Assembly (NCBI RefSeq): GCF_050908995.1
Contig: NC_135130.1
Location: forward strand, 4,891,001-4,955,000
From: Andrena cerasifolii
Lineage: Eukaryota > Arthropoda > Insecta > Hymenoptera > Andrenidae
Direction: 5' to 3'
Length of the DNA: 64,000 nucleotides
Below, piece after piece: positions 23,309-34,700 of the stretch; positions within the stretch are counted from its first letter, which is position 1, and the number at the start of each line of letters is the position of its first letter. Below the pieces are notes generated by a model that had not been told where the DNA came from, ran no database searches, and saw nothing but the letters and a program-made list of their open reading frames with translations. The position numbers and the translations under genes are program-made.

Positions 23309-26300
23309 GATAAAAAATGTGTAAATCTCCCAGAAGTTGGGAGGGGGTCGTTGAACCATCTAACCCAAACCAACTACCGATCACAATTTCTTGCGAATAT
23401 CTTGAAAAGTAAAGAGGTATGCTTCTTCTATATAATTAGCAAAATAATTATTATTGTTGCTATTAATATTTCTCGAGGACTTTCAAGTCTAGCAACCTTA
23501 TTACTTATCATTACTATTTCCTCCGCACTAAGTAGCTACCACCGGTATAATTTTATACCGGTACAAAGTTACAAAATTATGTTATGCATTCGGTAATCCA
23601 AAGAACTGGGGCAAGCCTCAGGTATTTCTAATTGAAGGTGCAATTGGTAGAGGAATCTGCTGTGCAGCCAGAGTCCCTCTTTTCTCTTTTAATATTCCCC
23701 TTTCACGGATACAATGATGCATCAGCAAAGTATCATGCAGGATCCCTTACATAAAGCAACTCATCCACTATTCCACTCGTAAACGTCCACATGACATCTC
23801 CGAATGGGACATTTCGTAACCAAAAAACATTTCCAGCAAGACCTAAGCTGCCCTATGCAAATCACTCCGAAGGAACTTTTTAAACGATTGCCTATTCGAG
23901 GCGGCTCAAAGAGCACAAACATAAATTCCGACAACTTCGTCGGCAAAATATGTTTCTCAGCTGCCGGTTCTCCTTGGCTCCGTTTCTCTCTCGCGCACCG
24001 CTTCATTCACGGATGATTTGCAATTCCTACGCGTGATTTGCCACTCCGCCGAGAAGGCTAATCGCTTCAGGATCTCGTGACATCGCAATCCGCGGTGTTT
24101 ATGAATGAAATTTGCAAGAAGCCCGAGCGCCTCACCTATATGAATATTTATAACCGCGATCAGCAAGATTTACGCTCAGAAGCCGCGCGAACTGGGACGT
24201 TCGTTAAACGATGCTTACCGAAGTCATCAGAAGCCGGCGTTGCGAAAGCCTGCCAGCATCTACGGCGTCCTCATAGATCCTCCTCCCGCGAGACGACCAG
24301 TTCTCATAACGCGGCCACTTTCCACGCGAAACTTACAACACTTTCTTCGCACCGCTCTCAGTCATACCCCTGCACTTTCGATGGAATGCGTCTTACCGTC
24401 GCGTCATCTCGGCTACGCTCGCAGGATCCAGCGAGGGGTCGTGGAGAGATGGGACCGCGGAGGATCTCCAGCGGTGACGCGCGAAAGGACATCGCAGAGC
24501 CTAGCACCAATAGCAGAGGCGATCATTGAAACAACCAAAGCGCGCACACAACCTTCACCGAACTTTCGGTAGACCGAATGTGACCGCCGAAAATTATACC
24601 GAAACAACTGTAATGCCGTTTCTCGATCACTGTACAAGAACCCTTCGGCGAGTACAATGTAGGAGCACTAGGTCGCTGGTAGCTCCGGCAGCACGGGCGT
24701 TACTGGTTCGGTAGCTTTGAAAGTTTCCTGTTTCTGGGTCACGTTTGATTGGCACGGCACAACGGCACTGCGGAACAACACGATCAGACCGACTGGATCG
24801 AGGTGGGTAAGAATCCCTGTGGAAGGATCTGTTTATCGAGGCGAAGGAAAAGGACGAAGCTGGTGGATTGAGTCTCTAGGCCAGCGTGGCAGAGCTAACG
24901 ATAGAACAACGACTGTCACTTTCATCGATTGTCGGCCGAGCGAGCCGGCCACTTGCAGGAGAAAGTAAGAGAGACGAGTATTGCGCAATGATCCGCGTTA
25001 CAGCGGCTGAAATTATTTCTACGTAACGAGAGTGGTCATAGTTGGCTGGCCGACTGTTTATTTGCACCATGGCACTGGGTGGCATTGGACGTCGATTGGG
25101 CTGGTTTCGCTGGTAGTTCGTCCAGTAGGCTAATTAGCGATTCGGTTAGCGGCTGGTGGGTAATAAGATGACCCAGTTGGTAGCTAGTGGGCTAGGCGGT
25201 AGTGTGTCCAGTAGCCTAATTAGGAATTCGATGAGTAGCCTATTGGCGGGATAGTTTGTTAACCTACTGAGTTTTGGTCGGTTTAGTAACCCTGTCAGTG
25301 ATTCAATAGAAGCGATAGAAGAATTGAGTTGTGTCAGTGGAAGGTAGGTAGCTAGTTTTAGTTAATTGGAATGGCGATTGTTTTGCAATTGTCCCGGTAA
25401 TTAGGTTCGTTTATGCAGGAACACGAGCTTTGGGGACATTTCTCTGTGGCAATCATAACATCCGGAATTTGCATTGATAATTTCTGGTGATGGCAGCGAT
25501 CGCTCGATTTTTAATTACAGCTGTGTCATCAGCCGGTCGAGAGCCTCCGGAGCGTGATTACGCAATTGGTAATGCATTCTGAAGTAATACTGATACGAGC
25601 TCCAGGTACTTGTATTTGTAATTGGATGTGACATTTATTTGCAGAGGGTGAAAAGGAGCAACAAATTCTGCGATTGTAGTGGTTGTGTAATATGTTACTC
25701 TTAAGTAGGTGATATTTTTTTTTGGGCGTTAAGTAGATTGTGAGGTTTTATAGCAGAAAGTTTACGAGCTTTGTAATTTGCATGGTTTTTGTTCGTAGGA
25801 AATTATACACAGGTGTGGAGCTTAATATCGATGCGAATGAGCTCCCGGCGTCGTTAAATGTGACACTTGTGCACATTCCATTGCGTGTACGCAATAATTA
25901 GCAAGAGTCGACGACACCGTGGATCCTGTTACACCTGAAAATGTGGCGGAAATAACAAAGGTTTCCGCGAGCCGAGCCTCCTCTGTCAGAAGTGAACGCA
26001 GCGTTTTAACTGCGTGTGAGCATCCGTTGCAATTTACGAAAGTTGAGATTTCACAATAAAAGAAAACCGGAGGAATTATTATTCGATCTCAAGCTCGCCA
26101 CCGAACAGAAACTTTTTCGCGTTTCAGAGCCGGTTTATTTTATTCCGTGGCCATGAACGCTCCTTTCCCATAATATTCTGTAAATTTATGACGCTGGTAT
26201 AATTTTAAGGTAGTGGATTAAGTGATTTCTCCTTAGATATTGATAAGTTACCCGAAATTGGTATTGCAAAATATTTAAAGCAACAATTATATGTTATTGT

Positions 26301-26343
26301 CTAGTATTTTTAATGGCTGTATGGATTCTAAGTTATACACTGC

Positions 26344-27560
26344 ATGTGTAGGTACTTGAGTGCTTTGATATTCAAGATCGCAATACCCAAACGCAGATAC
26401 TCAAGTCTCCAATACCTAAACGCTCAGATACTCGAATCTCCAGTACCTAAACGCTCAGATACTCGAATCTCCAGTATCCAAACGCTCAGATACTCAATCC
26501 TCCAACGCCTAACAGGTCAGCTACTCAAGTTCCCAGTACCTAAACGCTCAGATACTCAAGCTTCCAATATCTAAACGCTCAAATACTCAACCCTCCAGTA
26601 CCTAAACGCTCAAATACTCAAGCCTCCAATACCTAATCGCTCAGATACTCAACCCTCCAGTACCTAAACGCTCAAATATTCAACCCTCCAGTAACCTAAA
26701 CGCTCAGATACTCAAGCTTCCAATATCTAAGCGCTCAAATACTCAACCCTCCAGTACCTAAACGCTCAAATACTCAAGCCTCCAATACCTAAATGCTCAG
26801 ATACTCAACCCTCCAGTACCTAAACGCTCAAATATTCAACCCTCCAGTACCTAAACGCTCAGATACTCAAGCTTCCAATATCTAAGCGCTCAAATACTCA
26901 ACCCTCCAGTACCTAAACCCTCAAATATTCAACCCTCCAGTACCTAAACGCTCAAATACTTATGCCTCCAATACCTAAACGCTCAGATACTCGAATCTCC
27001 AGTATCCAAACGCTCAGATACTCAATCCTCCAACGCCTAACAGGTCAGATACTCAAGTTCCCAGTACCTAAACGCTTAGATACTCAAGTTTCCAATATCT
27101 AAACGCTCAAATACTCAAGCTTCCAATATCTAAGCGCTCAAATACTCAACCCTCCAGTACCTAAACGCTCAAATACTCAAGCCTCCAATACCTAAACGCT
27201 CAAATACTTAAGCCTCCAATACCTAAACGCTCAGATACTCGAATCTCCAGTATCCAAACGCTCAGATACTCAATCCTCCAACGCCTAACAGGTCAGATAC
27301 TCAAGTTCCCAGTACCTAAACGCTTAGATACTCAAGTTTCCAATATCTAAACGCTCAAATACTCAAGCTTCCAATATCTAAGCGCTCAAATACTCAACCC
27401 TCCAGCACCTAAACGCTCAAATACTCAAGCCTCCAATACCTAAACGCTCAGATACTCAAGCTTCCAATACCTAACCGCTCAGATACTCAACTCTCCAGTA
27501 CCTAAATGCTCAGGTACTCAAGTCCCCAATATCCAGACGCTCACACTCTCAGGCCTCCAA
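26344..27560 (+). repeat. Minisatellite of about 30-bp units with higher-order structure
   Basis: About 40 units of the form CCTCCAGTACCTAAACGCTC plus AGATACTCAA. Variants such as CTCCAACGCCTAACAGGTCA recur as part of a larger block at about 26460, 26995 and 27240. The array ends about 0.8 kb before the nudel start codon. Unit length is a multiple of three, but stops occur and no translation is implied. Confidence 0.97.
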
Positions 27561-28091
27561 TACCTAAATTCTCAAGTATTCAACTCCTCAGTGACTCAAA
27601 TACTCAGACTCACACTCTACACCCCAAGCACTCATGAACTGGGCTTCTCAAATGGTAAGTATCTCAGTCACTTGGGCACACATCCTCGAGTTCATCTGAC
27701 CCATAAAGATTCTTCTCCAAATCGCAACCGAACGAATTACTAACTCACGAACTCAAGTCCATTTGCAAGTGTGAACCCCCCATCCACTTGCAACCGACCG
27801 GTCAGCGTACGGTGCGTGGTCGCACGGGTCATTCACTTTCTCGCGATGATGAAACTTCTTCGCGCCGATTTTCGTCGCCGTTATTGCTGACACGCTCGCG
27901 ATCCGCAAAATATTGGTACGCCCCATCGAGCCCCGCGGTTATTTCACGTCGAAGGCATCGAGCGCACGGATCATTGTGCAGCAACAGCCCTCCCAGGAAC
28001 GCTCCGTGGTTGCTTCAAGAACGACCGATATCCACGGGCCATCGAATGGAAACGACTCGGTGAAGAAGGGTGGTTTAAGGATCTTGCGTAC

Positions 28092-28336
28092 GTAAGTACC
28101 GTTTGCAACTTCTTCTGCCCGGCCAATGTATCGGAACGGGAATCGAACGATGCACAAACGCTGCATCTTTACAAGCAGTTTGAAATCTCTAGTACCTTGG
28201 GAAGCGTACTTTCCGATACAGATACTTTAACGACCACTGAATTCTAACGTCACTGTAAAGTACCATGGGGTCCATTATTCACGGTCCCTTGCCAAGTTGT
28301 TGATAATATCGTCACGTTTCCCTTGTCTCGATACAG
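28092..28336 (+). other. Possible 5'-UTR intron of nudel
   Basis: A strong donor pattern (C|GTAAGT) at 28092 and a pyrimidine-containing acceptor (TCGATACAG) ending at 28336 lie just before the start ATG at 28358. Joining them would not continue an upstream reading frame into the ATG, so the upstream exon would be untranslated. Inferred from splice signals only. Confidence 0.25.
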
Positions 28337-28357
28337 GTTTTTCACGAGCCCTTCATC

Positions 28358-28758
28358 ATGGACGGCGAATACAGGACTTCGTCCTCGAAACTGGAAAAGC
28401 TGCCGAGAATAGAGGCCCAGTGTTGCGTGAATTTGACACCGCCGAAAGCTGGTACGGGAATACGTCGATCAGTTTCACTGGTCTCATTTATTCGCCGCGC
28501 GTACCCTTCGGTCCTTTGACGCTTCGCATTCACATCGACCTGACGTTTATGAAATATTTATGATACATTCGATTTGCGTCCATTAAATAATAGGTCCAGC
28601 TGATTCAAGAGTCAACGCGAAACGAGACAGAAGTCTGAGCGTTCGCGACCATTGGGATTTCTTCAAACAGTACAGACTGAAATTCATGACGCATCTTTTC
28701 CTCGGGATATCGATAGTGTTCATTGCTGCCTCGGTGATATATTTGACAATGACATCAG
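28358..28758 (+). CDS. ndl: nudel exons 1-2: N-terminal tail and signal anchor
   Basis: Exon 1 (28358-28451) starts ATGGAC in the context TCATCATGG and codes 31 residues ending TPPKA. Exon 2 (28594-28758) joins through a split Gly codon and codes RDHWDFFKQYRLKF, then a hydrophobic run (residues 63-83, MTHLFLGIS through SVIYLTM). With a basic 62-residue N-side, this looks like a type II signal anchor. Donors are G|GTACGG and G|GTTTGT; the exon 2 acceptor is AATAATAG. The reading frame is open for 21 nt upstream of the ATG to a possible acceptor at 28336. Confidence 0.82.
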
Positions 28759-31700
28759 GTTTGTGAACGATTCTAATAAATTATCAACAAATCCAAGTGA
28801 CCGCAATTTGCTCTAAAGTTACGCGCTACCTTAGTTTTACAGTATTCTTAATTTATGTACCATGTCCAGAGGCGGGCGAAATTTTTATTTAAATGAAATT
28901 TCGAATAACGAATAAATGTTAAAAAAATATATCGTCATTCAGTAGAAATATAATTCTGAATAAAATGAACAAGTCTCAAGACCTTTACGGAACGTGTCAC
29001 AATTCTAATCCTCCTAATAACAAATATCCCGCCGTTCTGCAAGTTTCATAGAACGCGTTAAGCCACGACCCACTTCAATCTTTCACAGATTACTTCCAGC
29101 GATGCGAACCAATGTTCGAGATCATGCAGCAAGGCCATTCAAGGCCCGACGTGTCGCTTTTGGACAACCAACAGCTGGACGCAGAACGCGACGACTTATA
29201 CAAATTCTTCTACAGCAATCAGGTGCAGAACTGGAGCCCCGAACTGCGATCGCTGTTCAAGAAGTCTGCGGCAGACGCAGTCGGGAATCGTCGGAAACGA
29301 AACGTCGAGGCGGGTCCTTGCCAGCAGAACAAGGAGCACTGCCAGACGGTCATCCATTCGATGTGGAAGATCGTCAGCATCGTCAATAACAGCATGCCTC
29401 ACCTGCAGGCCCTCGTAACAAATTTCTCCAGCAGCTCGAATGAGTCCAAGTCAGAATTCATGGAGCTGGTTAAGTGTCTGCAGTGCAAGAACGACTCTAT
29501 AACCTTCGTCGACGAGTCCGGCCCCGGGAACGACGGCCATCCCGTGACTGTGGAGCACTCCGATCATGGTCGAATCGAGAACAACGTCGACGTCGTCACT
29601 AACTTGCTAAAGGACAAGGTGAATAATCCGAGCAACACCTTCAAACAGCCTAATCCCACCACAGAGCATACCCGCGGGATCGTTCAGGAACCGACCATGT
29701 CAGCTCTCGATAGCCATCAGGTCCCGAGTCAGAAGGATGTGGAAATGCGACCCACCAAGGCCGACGTCGCCGCGTACGAATCAGCGTTCGCCAAAATGGA
29801 GGTGATTAATGCAACGGCATCGTCGAACGCGGAAGAAGCGGCGAATCAGGCGGACAGAATCGATGATATGGAGCAGACTATGCCACCCACGAACGCGACT
29901 GGCACGCCAGACAGAGGCAACGTGACGAAAATGGCGAGCGACGCGGTGCATCCTTCCGTGCATCCTTCGGTGCAAGGTCAGACGGAACAGAGTGAGTCGA
30001 GTGCGAAAGCTGCAGACGACAGATGCATTATTTATCACGCTCCGGCGCGTTTAGAACGGCTAAAGTAGGCGCATTGCTGTGAACATCTAAGTCCCTATTG
30101 TTCCTTTTATATGGGGTCCATTTTGACCCAGAAGTAGCTTCAGAACTTGTTCTAATATAGAGTCTGTTTTCCCAAAGTAGCGAAGCTAATTGACGCTGGC
30201 TGACGTAAGTAGAGCCGCGTGGGTCAAAATGGACCCCGCGCTCGCTAGGCGAGGATTAAGAATTGCGCTGTTGGAAAAGTCTGGAACACTGACTGGTCTC
30301 TTTTCGGGGAAGCTTTATCTCAGCATCCTTTCCAGGTGTGAAGACTCTCAGGAAGACAGCTGGTGTTCATACAGCAGAGAGGAGGATCGTTTCCAGTGAT
30401 CGTTTCCAGATGCTGGGGAACAGGGACACCCAGGTGATCCCCACGGCAGAGACGATGAAGTCCACTCAGCAGCTGCAACTGACGCCGACCATGTCCTGGA
30501 TGCCTTACCAGGTCTGCTTCTACGGGCCACAGCCGAACGGAGGTGCTGCGCAGCAGTCTGGCCCAGGGCAAATCATGTTCCCAGCGTCTTCGCCAGGCGC
30601 CCCTTACCCCGTGTCGATGCCTCAGCAACGACCTGGACCGCATAGTGGTTTCAGTCAGGCGCCCAACTATATGCAGGTGCAGGCGCAGTCGGTGCAGATC
30701 CTGCCGACGCCACAGGGGTACCCAGGGTACACTGGGCTGCCTGGTGGACAGAGAATTGGGCCAACGGGACCTGGACCGCAGAATATGCACATGTTCCCTG
30801 GGAACCAGGGGTCTGCTAGCGGTGGTGGCAGTAGCTTTACGAAGTCTCCATATTACTGCACTTATATCCCTGCGCCGACGTTCCAGTTCCCACCTATTCC
30901 TGGGGTGTCAGAGTATCAGAAGTCTGCTGTTGCTTCTGGGGAGAAGAGCGAGGCGCGGGGTATTGGAGAGCAGAGCGCTTTTGACGATCAGAAGCCACTG
31001 GGTAAGGATGGTCTTCGTAGTGATATGTTAGAGGTTTAGGTGTTGCTAGTGAGGTTTAACCCTTTCGCAATGTAGCACTGAATGGAGGGTCTTTAAACGG
31101 TAAAAGTCGTGGTTTGTTATTTTGTTATGAATGTGTTATGGTGAATGCTTTTCTTTCGGACAATGGAGTTTTCTTTGTGTTGCACAGAGCACTCTCAGCC
31201 GTGTCCCTTCGACAGTATTCGATGTCGCGATGGTAAAAGATGCATACTGAGATCGGAATGGTGTAACGGTCAGGTGGACTGCAACGACGCCAGCGACGAG
31301 ACTTTGTGCTCTTGCAGAAATCGAATCTCTCGAGACCGACATTGCGATGGATACTTTGACTGCCCTCAAGGGGAAGATGAACTGGGCTGCGTGGGTAAGA
31401 GTATTAGTGATAATGTGATATTTTAAGAGAGTGGCACTGTAGCGTGTTAGAATCTTATGACTCCAGTAATCTGCGGTTGCAGGATTCTCAAGCTCTAAAG
31501 TTTAGAATCCATACTCAAAATCTCTAGAAATATGGGATCATAGGGCTCTAGATCCCTGTGATTCTACAACTCCAGAATTCTAGAGTACCAGATCTTTAAG
31601 ATCCTAAAACTCTCGAACTCCAAATCTCTAGAAATGTAGGACTCTATGTTTCTAAAGCTCTATGATTAGCAACTATGCTACTCTAAAGTTATAGAATCTT

Positions 31701-34700
31701 CAGATCTTTAGGCTTTTAAGGCTCCAGAGCTCTATATCTCTAGAAATGTACGATTGCAGATCCCTAGACCTCTGTGCTTCTACAACTCTAAAGTTCCTGA
31801 TCTTTAAGATCCTAGAACTCTCGAATTTCAAATCTCTATGATTGCAAAACTCTAAAACTATAGAACCTCCAGGTCTGTAGGTTTTTAAGGCGTTACAGCT
31901 CTATGTATGTCTCTGGAAATGTAAGATTGTAGATCCCTAGACCTCTATACTTTTACAACTCTAAAGTTCCAGATCTTTAAGATTCTAGAAGGTCTGGGTT
32001 AGGAAATTCTAGAGCTCTAGGTGTCTATGATTCTGGGATTCCAGATCATTAAAATACTATACAGCAGTCTAGTATTCTCGAATTTCAGGTTTTAGCATTC
32101 TATAAACCACGGCATCCTATAATTCCAATATTAAAATACTCTAATTAAATATGATCAACCAATTTTCATGTATTCGTGGCTAAAATTTGTCGTCCATATG
32201 AAAAGTACATAATAGAATTCTACAACATCGACGGAGTAGCACTTACAATTAGCATCACTCGCAACTCCTTCCATATAAACATCGAATAATGTTATAAAAA
32301 ACGTCCAAACATGAATTATTAAAGATGTAAACCATCGATCGACAGCCTCCTTCACGTGCCAGAACAAATTTTAGCGTGGAGAAGAATCACACACTTAAAT
32401 TAGGTAGTCTCTCATCGATCGTGCATGCTTTGCACAAGATGGCACCAGCCATCACGATTTTATTTCCCTCACAGAGCTATCTTATCTGCGAGAAAATGCG
32501 CACTTTACGAGCGCGACATATGAAATCAAAAACATTTAATTCTGAAAACGAAGTTTGTTGCCTGAAAAAGATATTTTCTAAAAGCTTATTTTTCGCAGTT
32601 TTCTATATTGAATTTGTTCTGTTTTGGTTTCTTTATAGGTGCAGATTCTTTAGGTTGCCCAAACACGACATTCAGTTGCAACGATTGGAGCAGGCAATAC
32701 TCCGCCAAGAATTGCGTTCCAATTTTTCAACGATGTGATGGAATTGAGCAGTGCGCCAATGGAAAGGATGAAATGGACTGTAGCATACTCACGCCCACGT
32801 ACCTCGAGGGGAAAAACGTAAGCAACGATCTTTTCCACCGATAATAATCTGTAAGTTTCTAGTGTTGTTCAATAAAATTATAATCACCAGGTATTCACGA
32901 TTGGCTACACCGAGGGATACCTCCACAGGAATTACATGGGTCAGTGGTATCCTGTTTGCACATCCAGTGATTCTTCGGCTATAGATGCTTGTGTCTCTGA
33001 AATTGGGCCAGAAATGAGGTACGCCATTAAGCACCCAAGTCATTAAGTGGGGGCTATCAATTTTGAGCTTCTAGTCCCTTAGAACACTTAGAAACGGGAT
33101 TGTTGGGACCACTCTAGGATCTTTGTCGAATCTGAAACCTCTGCGCTCCCTAAGATCTTCCAACTTCTGAAGTAATTTTTAGAATTCTAGAAATTTTAGA
33201 ATTCCAGAACTTTTGGAATTGTAGAACTTTTGGAATCTTAGAATTTTTAGAATTCTAGAACTTTTGGAATCCTAGATTTTTTAGAATTCTAGAACTTTTG
33301 GAATCCTAGAATTTTTAGAGTTCTTGAATTTTCAGACTTCTTGAATTTTTAGAAATCTAGAACTTTTAGAATTCCAGAATCAGAGAATTGTATAACTTTT
33401 GGAATTCTAGAACTTTCGAAATTCTACAATTTTAGAATTTGTAGAATTCTAGAATTTTCAGATTTCCTGAATTTTTAGAAATCCAGAACGTTTAGAATTC
33501 GAGAACCAGAGAATTCTATAACTTTTAGAATTCTACAACTTTTAGAATTTTAAAGTTTTCAGAATTCTAGAATTTTAGAATTTTAAAGTTTTTAGAATTC
33601 TAGAATTTTAGAATTTTTAAAATAGATTGAACTTTAATATCACGAACATCTCTACAACTTTTGTTAACCTCTAGTTTCTCTACTACCCCCAAGCCACTCA
33701 ATAACTTAAAAACTTCCAAAACCCTAATAATTAATACAGTTCCTTAGATTTCTAAAAGCACCTAGGATCACTGAGTACTTTTTAATGCTTCAAGTTCTCA
33801 GCATCCTCGGCGCCTAAAAAATGTCTAAAACCCTCAAGCTACGACTACATGGGTAGATGAGATCAAGTTGGGAGGTATTTAAATAATACCCCCCAACTTA
33901 ATCTCATCTACCCATCGCATACCCAGCCTCCAAATAGCAACCTGAAATCAAGATACACCACAAATACCTCAAAATCTCGTTACAGCGGGGCACCAGAAAT
34001 AAAGATCCACACTCTGCCGAGCAACATGTACCACGGCCCATACCTGGCGGAAGTGAACAAAGAATTAAAGCTAATCCCATCCTGCATGAACACCGCGGTC
34101 TACGTACGATGCCCACAGTTTCCTTGCGGCACTACAGTCCTTTCCGAGACCAAGGACCTGTATGCCCCGCCGTGGTTCAACGAAATTACAGAGGAGCTCG
34201 GTCTGAGAATGAAGGAAAATGGCAGGAACGGTACCGAGGAGGACATGGTTGGCTCGCAATTGCGCGTGGTCGGTGGACGCGCTAGTCAACCGAAAGCGTG
34301 GCCATTCATGGTGGCCATTTACAAGGACGGTAAATTTTACTGCGGTGGCGTCATCTTGAACGAACTGTGGATCCTGACTGCCGCTCACTGCCTCGATGGG
34401 TAAGGATCCGTGCCGACAATACGCGCTTCTGTTTGCGCAGAAGGATTTGGTGGGCGATCCTAGCCATCTATCGAATCTTGATGTTTTAACAACAGAATTC
34501 TCTCGAAACGCAGGTACATGCACCACTACTATGAGATCCACGCGGGGCTGCTGCGTCGGTTTTCCTTCTCCCCGATGGCGCAGTCCAGGAGGGCAAGGTA
34601 CACCATACCGCATCCGCAGTACAACGCCGAAAGCATGAACTACGACATCGCAATGATCAGGATGGACGATCCTCTGCGCTTCAATCGGTGGGTGCGACCT

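Larger units (their letters stand above)
21820..23415. mobile_element. Foldback element R2 split by two TTAA elements
   Basis: The arms at 21820-21992 and 23309-23415 match those of R1 (10400-11022): ACCGGTAGTTGGTTTGGGTT at the left, CCCAAACCAACTACCGATCA at the right, with GGGAGATT against AATCTCCC inside. The original loop is interrupted at TTAA by the pair 21993-22555 and 22552-23308. Confidence 0.75.
13084..28357. other. Intergenic region between divergent ceramidase and nudel
   Basis: 15.3 kb with no gene I can support. It holds partial repeats near 14000-14500, an AT-rich palindromic block (15860-16362), two chains of TTAA foldback elements (18656-20601 and 21993-23308) and a minisatellite (26344-27560). 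GC-richer stretches at 14900-15450, 17200-18650, 20640-21600 and 23750-25100 have open frames up to 150 codons on either strand, none recognised. Confidence 0.6.

Noticed and set aside
24077..24529. 150-codon plus-strand frame near 24.3 kb
   Set aside because: No motif, a second long frame overlaps it (24240-24572), Ser/Arg-rich composition typical of GC-rich non-coding DNA.
27939..28166. 75-codon minus frame upstream of nudel
   Set aside because: Looks protein-like in places but has no family match, overlaps plus frames, and sits where a nudel leader exon is expected.
30320..30790. 156-codon minus-strand frame
   Set aside because: Antisense to nudel exon 4, a Gly/Pro-rich region whose composition keeps the other strand open.
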